A DNA stretch of 31,086 nt from Chara braunii (Eukaryota; Streptophyta; Charophyceae; Charales; Characeae): positions 946,734-977,819 of the forward strand of contig BFEA01000148.1 of assembly GCA_003427395.1 (NCBI GenBank). Reading direction: 5' to 3'. The position numbers were made by a program, and so were the translations under genes. How positions within the stretch are numbered: the stretch's first letter is position 1; every line of letters starts with the position of its first letter. Shown here piece by piece: positions 18,541 through 30,019 of this stretch. The notes under the pieces were generated by a model. The model was given only the letters and a program-made list of their open reading frames with translations. It was not told the origin of the DNA and searched no databases.

Positions 18541-20290
18541 TACATGTGTTTTTCATTAGTCTAATCACTCATTGTTATGCTCATACTTAGTGTGATGTTC
18601 CGGTTGATCTTCCCTTCATATGCAAGTGCTTTTCATTAGTCTAATTAGTCATTGTCATGTTCATACTTAGTGTGATGTTCCGGTTGATCTTCCCTTCACA
18701 TACGTGTGTTCTTCATTAGTCTAATCACTCATTGTCATGCTCATGCTTAGTGTGAAGTTTCGGTTGATCTTCCCTTCATATGTAAGTGTTTTTCATCTAG
18801 TGTAACATCTCTTTGTCATGTTCATGCTTAGTATGATGTTCCGGTTGATCTTCCCTTCATATGTAAGTGCTTTCTATTTAGTCTAGCATCTCTTTGTCAT
18901 GTCCATGCTTAGTATGATGTTCTGGTTGATCTTCCCTTCACATACATGTGTTTTTCATTAGTCTAATCACTCATTGTCATGCTCATACTTAGTGTGATGT
19001 TCCGGTTGATCTTCCCTTNTTGATCTTCCCTTCACATACATGTGTTTTTCATTAGTCTAATCACTCATTGTCATGCTCATACTTAGTGTGATGTTCCGGT
19101 TGATCTTCCCTTCACATACATGTGTTTTTCATTAGTCTAATCACTCATTGCCATGCTCATACTTAGTGTGATGTTCCGGTTGATGTTTCCCCTATGTGCA
19201 TGTGCTTCCCATCTAGTGTAGCATCTCCTTGTCTTGTTTATACTTAGTGTAATGTTCCGGATGATCTTCCCCTATGTGCATGTGTTTTCCATCTAGTCTA
19301 GCATCTCTTGTCTTGTTCAGACTTGGTATAATGTCCGGTTGATCTTCCCCCTATGTGCATGTGTTTTCCATCTAGTCTAGCATCTCCATGTTTTGTTCAT
19401 ACTTAGTGTAATGTTCCGGTTGATCTTCCCCCTATGTGCATGTGCTTCCCATCTAGACTAGCATTTTCATGTCTTGTTCATACTTAATGTAATGTTTCGG
19501 TGGATCTTCCCCTATGTGCATGTGTTTTTCGTCTAGTCTAGCATCTCCTTCTCTTGTTCATACTTAGTGTGATGTTCCGGTTGATCTTCCCCTTCGCATG
19601 CATGTGCTTTTTCATTAGTCTAGCTACTCATTATCTTGTTCATACTAAGTATGATGTTCCGGATGACCTTCGCCCTTTGTGCATGTGCTTTCCATCTAGT
19701 CTAGTCTCTCTTTTGTCAAGTTCATATTCTAGATCTTTACTTCGTTGATCCATACTCTATGTGCATGTGCTTTCCATCTAGTCTAGTCTCTCTTTCGTCA
19801 AGTTCATATTCCGGATCTTTACTTCGTTGATCCATACTCTATGTGCATGTGCTTTCCACTAGGCTAGCCTCTTCCCTTGTCAAGTTCATGTGTCGGATGT
19901 TCCAGATCTTTGTTTAGTTGATCTTTTCCCTTTGTGCATGTGCTTCCATTAGGTTAGCCTCTCCTTTGTCAAATTCATGTTCCGGATCTTTGCTTAAGTT
20001 GATCTCTTCTCTTTGTGCATGTGCTTCCACTAGTAAAGTCTCTCATTGTCAAGTTCATGTTCCGGATTTTTACCTTGTTTGATCTCTACTCGTTGTGCAT
20101 GTGCTTTTCATTAGTCTAGTCTTCATTGTCAAATCATGTTCCGGTTCTTCACCTTGTTGATCTTCTCCTTTGTGCATGTGCTTCCACTAGTCTAGTCTCT
20201 AATTGTCAAGTTTATTTTCCGGATCTTTGCTTTGTTGAACTCTTCTCCGGTGTGCATATGTTACCATTAGTCTAGTTTCACATTGTCATG
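18541..20290 (+). repeat. 80-bp satellite array, about 22 units
   Basis: cggttgatcttcccttcata/cata recurs at 18601, 18681, 18761, 18842, 18923 and 19003, then after an N at 19019 at 19097 and 19177, and in more diverged form to about 20240. The unit contains catgtgtttttcattagtct, aatcactcattgtcatgctc, atacttagtgtgatgttc. Units after 19180 switch to gtgcatgtgctttccatcta and are less regular. The N is flanked by a repeated ttgatcttccctt, so the assembly here may be collapsed or duplicated. Confidence 0.93.
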
Positions 20291-20392
20291 TTATTCCGAA
20301 ATATATTTATTCAATCTCTCACTACTAGGGCGGGTGATCGACGTTTGGTTGTTGTTACGGGGGGGGCTGAATTGATTAGGGGTTCTTCTTGT

Positions 20393-20398
<6 letters not shown>

Positions 20399-20472
<74 letters not shown>
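20399..20472 (+). repeat. (TC)n microsatellite
   Basis: About 37 dinucleotide units with two TTT interruptions. Poly-Ser/Leu and Arg/Glu open frames across it are not genes. Confidence 0.95.
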
Positions 20473-22328
20473 ACTTGGCATATGACGAACCCTTCTCCCC
20501 TCACTTGGAAACATTGCCAGGGTACGGACGGTGACCGAAATCAGACCTCGCTTGGTGGAGAGAGAGGACAAGGGGAGGATAGTCGGTCCCTTATGCCACC
20601 AAGAAGACAAAAGAAAGGACGCTTGAAAAAGTGGGAGAAAAGGCGGGATTCAGAAGAAAGCATAAGTTGAGAAAGAGGTCAGTTTGACTCAACCATTTCC
20701 CTGACTGCATGACTATGAGAAGAGGATGGGCTGATTGAACAACAAAAAGGGAACAAAGCACAGCCAAAGAGCATGGAAAGAATAGGCATGTGGGAAGGAC
20801 TATGTGTTCACCCCCAACGGGGGACATTGTATGAATCTTCTTGCTTGTGTGGGATTGTGCAGGTGAGTAATGGCTAGAAATGCCTTGAGCGGGATAAGGG
20901 CGAAAGGAACTGGGCACCAAGAGGGAAAGGGAAGAGGGACAAAGGGGCTATGGGACCCTTGACATAGAGCCAATTCATGAAAATGACTTTTGCACTTGAG
21001 ACTTGGAAGGGTGATTGAGAGTGCAATCGTACCAAGGAAAATGTGATGTTGTGTGTGCATGCATATGAGGGCCCCAAAAAGACTAAGGGGCCTACTTCAA
21101 TAAGGTGGGAAGCAGATTGTGAGATCCAATGGATGGGTAGAGGCGAGGGGAGGACGACCCCGCCGCACCCCGATGACGCCATATAGCCAAAATGCTTAGG
21201 GAAATGGTGCGTGGCCTAAGGATGACGCTTAGCCTACGCACAAGAGAAGAGAAACGCTCAAAGAACCCCTGGACTGCCTGCATATTGGAAGGAGCAATTG
21301 CTTGAGAACACAATAAAGAATAAAAAAAATCAGCGTTGTGGAACGACCAGCGAGACTACCACCCGGCGTGAGGGTTGAGCTACATCCCCAATGTCAAAAC
21401 TCTCTCGCGCGATGACCCACCCCCATCCATCTCAAAGCACTAGGTGGGGGTGACCTTGGGACGAATGGCCCGCACCCTGAGCAGGAGTGTGGGCGGGCCG
21501 AGCCAACTGGGACCCGCAGTGGGGTCGACTAAGGCTCGAAAGTCTACCGGGGTTTGGCGCTACAACGTGCCATGTACACAATGCACAATGCCTGAACAAA
21601 GGAGAAGGGAACTCAGTCGCATGGCAGAGGTAGGAATGGATGGGAAGGTGGCAGGTACAACTTTCAGAGTAAACTCCAAGGGGGCACCCACACAACCAGG
21701 TAAGGGTCATCAGGCTCAGAGGGAGAGTAACAGCACGACACCGGGCTCAATGGAAACCATCAAACGGGTACCGCCAGCTGAAAGGGGAAGGGCACTCACA
21801 CAAGGGAGCGCACATAAGGTGAGCCTGAAAGGAAAGAGAGGGCCATGCCGACATAAACATGTGGCCAAAAGCCGCGAGCAAAAAAAATGTACACTCCAGA
21901 GGAGGGCGCACAGCATAAGGTAAGGCAGAAGGGCGACAAGCGGACACACCCACATAGACAGGGAAAATAGGGGTCATCATGCGACTGGACGGAGAGGGTA
22001 AGCTCGAGAGTGGTGGATAGGTGAGAATGATGGGAACTCTGTAGCCGAAAAAGTGAAGTAGTCCAACTGATGAGTCTAGAGACTGAAGTCGAATGGAAGT
22101 AGCCTGGATGAAGTAGGAGTACTGCAAAAACCGAGTAGAAGTCCGGAACAATGCGACAGGTACTCTGGTACTGAGGAGAAACACTGAGGTTGAAAGTCGA
22201 ATGTAGAAGCTGAATGTAGAAGCCGAATGTAGAAGCTGAAACCGGGGGCTGCTGCATAAGTGTCCAGAAATGGTAAAAGATAGAGAGCGTATGGGGGATA
22301 TAGATCAGTCACGAAAACGAGAAGGAAG
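20473..22328 (-). other. Region 3' of element 2, no gene recognised (3' LTR expected here)
   Basis: About 1.85 kb downstream of the element 2 pol stop. A 3' LTR should lie here, but I could not match it to the DNA 5' of gag (28.5-29.5 kb), so none is called. It holds a 13-bp tandem repeat gaatgtagaagct x3 (22199-22237) and an AATAAAGAATAAAAAAAA stretch (about 21309-21330) on the plus strand. A plus-strand open frame at 21444-21923 has no recognisable motif. Confidence 0.3.
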
Positions 22329-24200
22329 TCAATGGGTACGCTGAGGGCGAGAGGAATGAACTGTAACAAGAGGCGGAACCACATCCACAGGGGAAAGAGG
22401 ACTTGAGGCGGGTACCGGTGGAGCAGGAGGACCCATCGATGGAGGAGCGGGAATGTTAGTGGTCGCAGAGGTAGAAGGGTCAGTAGTAGCGGGGCGAGAA
22501 GTAGGAGGGGAGGATGACGAAGGGAAAGGATGAGCACAATCGTAAGCACGCACGAAAGTCATAGCATGCTTCAGGTGCTCAAGAGGCTCCCAAGTAGAAT
22601 CCTCGTTAGGATAACCCTTCCATCGAACGAGATACTCGAGGCGGGGAGGGTCACAATCAGTCATACGCCGGGACGCAATATCAAAGACGACAAACTCCTC
22701 GTGACCCTCAATGATGATGGGAGAGGGGCGAGGGTAAGGTCGACCGTCGAACTCGGGGGGAGACCGTCTGAAGGGGCGCAAAAGAGATACATGGAGCACA
22801 TCATGTAAGTTAGCGCGGTACATGGAATCGGGGAGCTTCAATTTGAAGCTCACCGGACAGTCATGATTGAGTCCGGCAGGTGCAAGAATGGTGCATGGTC
22901 CAATATAACGACGTTTGAATTTCCGAAGTGTGTCAGCTTCGGGCTGGAAGTAACGTGCGTCGACAAGAACCTCGTCGCCAACTTTGAAGGGATAGTCGAT
23001 GCGAGAGCGGTTAGCGCGAGTGGCCATGCGAGTCTGGGAGTGAGCAATGCTCTCGCGAGCCTTGCTAAGAAGCGCATCCATCTCTTTTACCCAGTCATCG
23101 AAGGCAGGGCATTTTGTGTCGGGATGGATTTGAGATGGACGGAGGAGGTCAGATGGAACACGAGGATGGTATCCCAAGTCACAATAGTAGGGAGACATGC
23201 CTGTGGCAGGTGAAATAACATGGTTATAAGCAATCTCTAAGTGAGCAAGATGCAGATCCCAATCAGAGTCATTCTCAACAAACTTCTTGAGGATGCTCCC
23301 AAGAGTTTTGTTGGTGACCTCGGTCTGTCCATCTGACCGGGGGTGATAGGAGGAGGAGAGGCGGAGCTCGGAACCGTAGATCTCATGGAGTCCACGCCAG
23401 AAATGAGAAGTAAAGCGAGGATCGCGGTCAGAGACGATGCTAGTGGGAAGAACATGCTTAGTCAACCGACAGACAACAACGAAGATGGCGTCATGGCCTC
23501 GTGGGGTAGGGGGACGAAGAGGGCCAATGAAGTCCATGGAGACAGAAGTCCAACGCTGAGTAGGAATGAGTAAGGGCTGGAGAAGACCATAGCGGGGGTG
23601 GTTAGGAATGTTGGCCTCCTGGCAGATCCTGCAGGTGGGGACGTACTCCTTAGTGAAAGGACAACGGTGCTCTCAGTAGTAATGGCGGTAGAGGCGGTCA
23701 AGTGTCTTGAAGACACCGAGATGACCGGCGACACGCTGGTCATGACACTCAGCGACAGCACGAACGCGGAGCTGGCCAATAGAGGGCACACATAAGCGAG
23801 GAGTACGGTTACCTTGGCGACCAAGCCAGTATAGGAGTCCAGGGGGATCAAGCTGGAAGTTAGGGACGGACTTGCCAGCCTGCACGTCAGCGTAGATGGA
23901 CTGAAACTCAGGGCACTGGGTGTATGCGCGGCGGTACTCATCCAGAAAGGCGGGGTGGATGGTGGGAGCTGAGATAGCAGATAGCTGACGATCCTCGCAC
24001 TGAAGGTCGGGGCGGCGGGATAAAGCATCTGCAACACGATTGCTTTCGCCGAAAATCTTCTTGATGGTGAAGTCGAACTCCGAGAGGTCACGCCACCAAC
24101 GAGCCTGGCGAGAAGTGAGCTTAGGCTTCGTCTGGAAGGCGGCGAGGACAGAGTTGTCCGTCAAAACGGTGAAAGTATGACCGTGCAAATGATGACGTCA
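22329..24200 (-). pseudogene. RNase H end, integrase and chromodomain of element 2
   Basis: One frame broken by TGA 24198-24200 (after VYAVKK, where Trp is usual) and TGA 23673-23675 (after RLYRHYY, again where Trp is usual). RNase H end: IFGESNRVADALSRRPD. Zinc domain: CHDQRVAGH and CRICQE. Core: first Asp in MDFIGPL (23534), second in VSDRDPRF, Glu in DGQTEVTNK. First and second Asp are only 35 residues apart where relatives have near 58, so some 24 residues are missing at LTKH/VLPTS (about 23454). GPY/F-type region: KFKRRYIGPCTIL. Chromodomain: LEYLVRWKGYPNEDSTWEP (22560-22640), with its aromatic residues kept. A Pro/Ser-rich tail ends at TGA 22329-22331. Confidence 0.9.
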
Positions 24201-26044
24201 CTTCTTAACAGCGTAGACCAGCGCAAGGACCTCACGCTCGTCGGCAGTATAGTTACGCTCAACGGGAAGTAGTTGTCGAGATAGATAAGCAATTGGACAC
24301 TCTCCATCGCGAGACTCGACTGTACCGTCATCAGCGACGTCGGGAATATAAGGGGGTGGGGGCCCTGGGGGGTAGGCTCGATGGGTGCAAGATGAGCCGC
24401 AATCGCTGGAGGTTGAGGAGGGAAGCGAGGAATGCCAGGGAGGCGGGACTCTGTGGAATCAGGAGAAGTAGAGGGGGCTGGGTAGATCTGGGAGAAAACA
24501 GCTCCAATAACGAAGTCGGATGCGTCGGTGGTGACGATGAATGGACGCGAGCAGTCGGGTAAGTGTAAGACAGGAGCTGACGTGACAAGCCGCTTGAGAG
24601 AGCGGAAAGCATCCTCGTGAGCCGGGGTCCAATGAAAAGGTAGACGTCCGCGGGTCAGAGGGGTAAGCTGGGAAGAATACTGCGCGTAGTTTTTAAGAAA
24701 ATGACCATAATAGTTGGTCAACCCAAGGAAACTACGCAGCGCAGGAAGAGAGGTAGGAGTGGGCCAGTCGACAATGGCCTGAATCTTCGAGTCGTCCATG
24801 TGGAGTCCGTGCTCAGAGACCTGATGCCCGAGGAAATCGACTTTGGGTTGAGCGAAGCTGCATTAGGAAAGCTTCGCATAGAACCCGTGGTCGCGTAGTC
24901 GCTGCAGGATAGTGCGAAGGTGGGTCAGGTGATCCTCTAGGGTACGACTGTAAATCAGGATGTCGTCAATGTAGACTAGAACATAGTCCTCAAGAAGGTC
25001 TTGGAACATCGTGTTCATAGCCGTCTGGAAAGTGGCGGGGGNATTACGGAGACCGAAAGGCATGACNGTAAACTCNTAGTGNCCGAAACGAGAANGAAAA
25101 GCGGTCTTGGGCTGGTCCTCCTCGGCTACNNNGATCNGGTGATATCCGCTACGAAGATCGATCTTCGTGAAGAAATGGTGGCCGGAGAGGCGGTCAAACA
25201 AGTCATCCGCGCGAGGCATGGGATAACTATTTTTGACCGTGTAGTGGTTCAGACCGCGGTAGTCAATACAAAGACGAAGGGTGTCGTCCTTCTTACGATT
25301 GAAGAGGACCGGGGCACTCCATAGGGAAGTACTCGGTTTAATGAAGCCCTGGCGAAGCAGCTCCTCAATTTGGCACTTGAGTTCCTGGGCTTCGGGAACC
25401 GAATGGCGATAAGGGGCGCGATTCTGAATGCGATAGTTGGGCTCGAGCTGGATGTGGTGCTCGATACCACGCATGGGAGGAATGCTGCTGTAGGAGACGG
25501 ATGGTGGGAAAACATCGTGATACTCACGAAGGAGGGCACCAACGCTAGGCGACAAGGAAGAAAGAAGGGTGTCAAATTCCTTGGCAGCGGCAGCGTCAGA
25601 AGCAGAGGTGGAGGGGTTCTGTATGGGGGTAGGGACTAAGGGTGTATCAGTGGTAAGGGAAGCGAGAAAGTGCAGTGGGCTAGGAGGGGTAGAGGAGGTT
25701 AAAGAAGCTGAGGAATCAGGAGGGTCGGGGGGCTCGGGAGGTGGTGGATCGAGCTCGACCAACTCAACGTCCTGATGCATGGAGTTGATGGTGAGGAGAT
25801 CCGTGTCGACAATATAAAGTTCTACATCAGGCTCACGAAGGAGGTGGTGGAACTGGGTAGGTGTACAAATGGTGACATTAACAGGGGGGGGAAGTGTAGA
25901 GTCCGATTTGCCCAACAACAGGGTACGGTATTGTTTCCCATCCTTGGCGTCGAGGACGAGATCGTTGTGGCTCCAATCGGGGCCGGCTTGAGCGAACTGA
26001 TGGGAATAGGCAGTGCCAAGAACACGATCATATAGGGTTTCCAT
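24201..26044 (-). pseudogene. pol: Reverse transcriptase and RNase H of element 2
   Basis: From the ATG at 26044 the frame covers the end of the protease region, a long acidic and Pro-rich linker, then [52 protein letters not shown] (first Asp), VMPFGLRN, and YIDDILIYS (catalytic pair). TAA 24863-24865 follows GFYAKLS; the same frame goes on with QPKVDFLGHQV and LPALRSFLGLTNYYGHFLK (connection), then IVTTDASDFVIGAVFSQ (RNase H). A Pro-rich insert of some 60 residues separates this from the rest of RNase H, which continues in a shifted frame (PIAYLSRQLLPVERNY). Nine N lie at 25042-25137 inside RT. Confidence 0.9.
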
Positions 26045-26089
26045 GACATCGAAGGTCCACTTGTCATGGAACCGAGGGGCCTTGCAAGG

Positions 26090-26863
26090 CTGTGGGGCAT
26101 CCGCAGGGGGAAGGAGAATGGAAGATCAGGCACCACCGAATCGACGAAGGATTTGGCCTGATTGTCGCCAAGCATGACAGTGACAGTGGAAGGGTAGGGG
26201 GATGTATAAAGGGATGCTTCCTTAACTACGCGAGGATGAATGAAGTCGCCAGTAGAGCCAAAGTTCCATAGTGCACGATACAGTCTAGTGGAGGTCCCGA
26301 GGCGCACTGGAATAACCGGTAAGGTGCGATCGAGATTGTGTAGGCGCTGAGACATCGCGGACAAGGTGCGCTCTTTAAGGCGGATACGTTCCTGACGGAC
26401 CTTAACACACTCCAGGTCCAGGAAGTCGATGATATCCTCGGCTGCAATAAGGGAAGCACTGCAGCGCGCCGTGCGAAAAGCACGCCTAGTAGGAGGACGA
26501 GGAGGAGGAGGATCATGAGAGACACTAGGCGAAGAAGTGGAGGCACTAGAGGGTGGGCCAGCGACGCTAGAACCGACCAACGATGAAGTCAGGTCCGAGT
26601 CCTTAGAAAGAGTAGCAAGCGACGCGAAGGTAGAATCGCGGGCGGGTATGCCTGCTACTGTGGGAGGATCAGTGGCGCGAGAGATCGCCGCTAGGTGGCT
26701 GCGGAGCTGGAGGACGAGGCGGGGGGGNAAGGCTGAGGGCGGGACTGCTAAGCAAAGTGATGCTGGGGGGCGTCGGCGTATGGGCAGGTGGACGGACTGT
26801 GACCAGGTTGGCGACAACTGGTACATATACCTCGTGCACGGAAGTCCTCACTCTCCACGATAG
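26090..26863 (-). pseudogene. pro: Protease region of element 2, active site altered
   Basis: The frame starting near 26826 holds a Pro/Ser-rich linker, a charged stretch (LECVKVRQERIRLKERTLSA), and RALWNFGSTGDFIHPRVV at about 26230-26275. In relatives this position holds Leu-Val/Ile-Asp-Ser/Thr-Gly; here Asn and Phe replace Asp and Ser (AAC TTT), each explained by one transition. LGDNQAKSFVDSVVP resembles the next strand of the retropepsin fold. The frame changes near 26090, where the neighbouring frame ([16 protein letters not shown]) takes over. It follows the gag frame by a frame change near 26830; an N lies at 26728. Confidence 0.7.
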
Positions 26864-28502
26864 TCAATCGGGTGTGGGGGAAGACGTAGCTCGATGGGAG
26901 GGGCAGCTGTGTGGCGGAAGAACGGGTCCTCGATGAGGAGGAAAGGCGCGGACGAGGTACTCGTCCTGGTCGGGGTCGTCGCCATCCACAAGGGACTGGG
27001 GGTCATGTTCCTCGTCCGGGTCACTATGGGATCCGTCCAAACCAGTACCCTCCTCAGCGCTCGACGACTCGCGGAGCATAGTCTGGACATGGCCGAAGAA
27101 GGCACGTCCAGGAACTCGGCGGGGACCGCGGCGAGACGTGAAAAACCGGCGGGGGCGAGATGTGTCAGGGGCAGACGATGAAGCGGGGGGTGCGGCACCA
27201 GGCCCAGATGTGGAGCCCACAAGAGGTGCATAGGTAAGTTGGATGGCCCTGGCAATGTTGGAGGCCTCGGGGAGGGTATGGACCGTGTATGCCAGCATCT
27301 TAAGCTGGAAGGGTAGGGGTAACCCGACACGGAAACGCTGGACCAAAGCGTCGTCGGCTATGAGGGAGGGGGAGATATGGGCGCGAACGCGGTGGGATGC
27401 CGTGATGTACGACTCTAAGGCATTGTTGCCACCAAGCCATCTGATCTCAGCGATCCGTGTGATCGGGTCACGGGTAGGCGTCGGGCGAGAGAAGTACTGC
27501 TGGAGAAAATCACGAAACTCTGCGTACGTCATACTCGCGTGAACGCCCTGCTGAGCACGAAGGGCGAGAAAGTTACGCCAAATGGAAGCCGCTCGACCGG
27601 TGAAGCGGGCAGACATCTCCGCAGGCCACAAGTCCATGTTTACCCCATGGTACCGAAGTTGCTCCTCGACTGTGGTGATCCAGCCCTGGAGTTCAGAGGT
27701 CTTGCCATCGAACTGGGGGACTCTGTCGGGGTGGTACCGAGGTACATAAGGCGGGGGCTGGTAATGAGGAGGGAGGGGGAGGGCACACTGCGACAAGAGG
27801 ACATAAGAACTAGGGGTATCCGCAGGGGCACTAGACAAGGCAGGAATCTGGGGCAAAGGGCCGTGAGACAATGTGGTGGCCGGTGGAGGAAGGGTGAAGT
27901 GCATCGCAGCGGCCTGTATCTGATGTTGTCGATAGATAAAAGGGTCAGCAGGCTGTGCCACGAGGTGGGGAGGCAGGGGTTGACCTCCTTGGATTTGGCG
28001 GATGTGATCATGGGCCAAGGTGAGCTGCCGTTGGAGCTCGGCATTCAGTGTCCTGGGTGTGGGGGGGGGGGGGGGGGGGGGGAAGGAGCGAGGGGTGAAG
28101 AGGGAGGTGTCGTGGAAACTAACGTGGAGGAGGTGGCGGGACAAGATGCCATGGGTCCTGAGGAGGGAGGTGCAGGGGCAAAAACCTGGGAGGCCGAGAT
28201 GGCTGCAGAGGAAGGGTGGGACTGGGGTGAGGACATGCAGCCCGTGGAAGAGACAAGCGTGTAGATGGCGTCAGCCGAAGAAGGAGAGGAAGTTGGCATA
28301 GATGCAGATGAGAGGGGTGGGGAGGGAGATGTACTGGTACGGGGCTCCAACTGTGACACGCGGGCCGACAGGGATGAAAAGCCGTGAATTTGGCCTCGAA
28401 TGTGGCCCGCATCTGCTGAAGGAGGGCCAGTACCAGGTCTGACTAGGTGGTGAGGCCCGAACTGGCGGGCGCAAGGGTGAGAATCTCTGTCGGGTTAGAC
28501 AT
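26864..28502 (-). pseudogene. gag: Gag of element 2, interrupted
   Basis: ATG at 28502-28500 opens MSNPTEILTLAPASSG, then a TAG at 28445-28443, a frameshift near 28370 and another at the C22 (plus-strand G22) run. The main frame (28144-26864) holds the capsid: VPQFDGKTSELQGWITTVEE, RFTGRAASIWRNFLALRA, EFRDFLQQYFSRPTPTRDP, IRWLGGNNALESYITASHRV, typical of Ty3/gypsy retrotransposon gag. I see no CCHC knuckle; the C-terminus is basic (RRFFTSRRGPRRVPGR) and then acidic. In-frame coding-like sequence upstream (DIHQRALQNRARDVRAANRL, about 28640-28710) suggests the original start lay further right. Confidence 0.85.
28061..28082 (+). repeat. G22 homopolymer inside gag (poly-Pro)
   Basis: Twenty-two G on the plus strand, encoding a Pro run in gag on the minus strand. 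The reading frame differs on the two sides, so a length change here, real or a sequencing error, breaks gag. Confidence 0.9.
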
Positions 28503-28789
28503 GGTGTCACGAGCTAGAAACGCAAGGCCTTCGCTGATGGAGCGGGAGGGACTCGCTAGCTCAGTACTCTGCATAGAGTCAGGGGATGAAGAAGATGAGG
28601 AGGGAGAACTGGGGCGGGGGGGGGCTCAGTGGCAGCAATCAGTGCATCAAAGCGAGCGAGTCGGTTTGCGGCACGAACGTCGCGGGCGCGATTTTGGAGT
28701 GCGCGCTGATGGATGTCACGGGGAGCCAGGTTGGTACGGAGAAAGAGAAGTAAGGGACTGTGAGAGGAAGACGAGTATAAATAAGGTCT

Positions 28790-29570
28790 GACGAACTTCC
28801 AAAATTAAATCAATAAAATTCAAAGTCGGAGTGAGGGAAGAAGAGGAAAATTTCCAATTCAGGGAAGAAAATGAGAGGAATTTTTCAAAGAATAGTGTGG
28901 GGTCTAGACGAGAGCATGCATAAGACAATCACAATTTCAAAATAAAATTCCGAAATTATTTGGATGTAAATTCAGAATTTACAAGAAATTGAAAAAAAAA
29001 TCAAGGAATTTCAAAATATTTGTAAAACATTTTTTGAAAGTTTGAGGAAATGATGAAAGATGTAGAGATGAGCTGATAAGAAAATTTTGAAATAAAATGG
29101 AAAATTCCTCAACGTATTTTTGGAATTAAAATAATTTCAAAGACAATTTGAAATAAAAGTAGAAAACTAATTCCTAAATTAAGAATTTACGATGAAATTT
29201 TAGAAAGAATTAGTGATAGCCAAGTACAGTAAGTTGGGAAAAATTCCAGAATTATCTAGGTCAGATAAGGAAAATTTCTCGATGTGTTACAAGATTGAGG
29301 TGAATTTCAAAGAAATTTCAAAAGAATTGCATAATTTCATAATGTTACGGGGGAGGAGAGAGAGAAATTGATTTGACTTCAGAAGAATTAAATTTAGTAA
29401 ATTCCAAAATTTATTTCACGAATTTCTGAAATGGAATTGAATTTTTGAATTTAAATAACAAAACGAATCTGATAGAATAAAGAAATTCGCATAACTTTTG
29501 AATAAAATGGCCGGAATTAATTTCGTTCATGGCGTTGGTGGAAAAGAAGATGAAGATTAATCCTGTCAAA
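28790..29570 (+). other. AT-rich spacer
   Basis: About 780 bp strongly enriched in aaattt/aatttcaaa words, unlike its GC-richer neighbours on both sides. No gene, RNA or clean repeat period found. It could be part of the 5' LTR or leader of element 2 or unrelated spacer. Confidence 0.6.
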
Positions 29571-29838
29571 TTAGACTGAAATTATGAACGGCAGAATGGA
29601 CGACATTGTCAGGCAAGCCCAAAGAAGGAAGATACGTGTCACATGTAGTAGAAATTTTTGATGATGCGACCAATTAGGTGGGATGGTGGAGAAGAGAAGG
29701 GGGGTTGGAGAGGAGATAACAGATGGGGAAAAAGATGAAATCTTTGAGAGAGACCGGCGAGAGGAAGGGAGGGGATTAGTAGGAGGGAGATAGATAAACA
29801 ATACCACGCTCCTGGCCGGCCGGGAGCAACCAAGGTCC

Positions 29839-29874
29839 TTCCTCCTAGTCGAGGAATTCCTCCTAGCCGAGGAA
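29839..29874 (+). repeat. 18-bp tandem pair of small palindromes
   Basis: ttcctcctagtcgaggaa followed directly by ttcctcctagccgaggaa. Each unit is itself an inverted repeat (TTCCTC...GAGGAA). Confidence 0.85.
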
Positions 29875-30019
29875 GGTCTTCAATCAACCCCTAAAGGGTC
29901 TTCTCGATCGTTCCCCCCGTGGAACGACGAGGTCGCCGGACAGATTGCATGGACACATGATAAAGAACCGTGATGATGACTGTCGCTGATGATGATGATG
30001 ATGATGACCATCACGAACA

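Larger units (their letters stand above)
22329..28502 (-). mobile_element. Element 2: degraded Ty3/gypsy chromovirus, gag-pro-RT-RH-IN-chromodomain
   Basis: Minus strand, right to left: gag, protease remnant, RT with YIDD, RNase H, HHCC plus DDE integrase, chromodomain. The chromodomain after integrase places it in the chromovirus branch, whose integrases can be guided to chromatin marks. Breaks include TAG 28443-28445, frameshifts near 28370 and at the G22 run (28061-28082), frame changes near 26830 and 26090, TAA 24863-24865, a frame change near 24340, TGA 24198-24200 and TGA 23673-23675, plus a deletion in the integrase core. Coding similarity probably continues upstream of 28502 to about 28740. 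LTRs not found. Confidence 0.9.

Noticed and set aside
17713-20290. Regularly spaced repeats resembling a CRISPR array
   Set aside because: The whole 80-91 bp unit repeats, with no unique spacers, and the context is eukaryotic; these are satellites.
21444-21923. 159-codon plus-strand open frame
   Set aside because: Low-complexity basic composition, no motif, and antisense to other open frames of similar length in a transposon flank.
22863-23573. Plus-strand open frames opposite element 2 integrase
   Set aside because: They are antisense shadows of the integrase reading frame, which has clear family motifs.
28776-28783. TATAAATA as a promoter for element 2
   Set aside because: A plausible TATA box on either strand, but without an LTR boundary or transcription start there is nothing to anchor it, and the neighbouring DNA is AT-rich.
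29599-29612. acgacattgtcagg, a 14-base match to plus-sense 28S rRNA
   Set aside because: The flanks do not match 28S, the orientation is opposite to the fragment at 30020, and a 14-base match is expected about once by chance in a comparison of this size.
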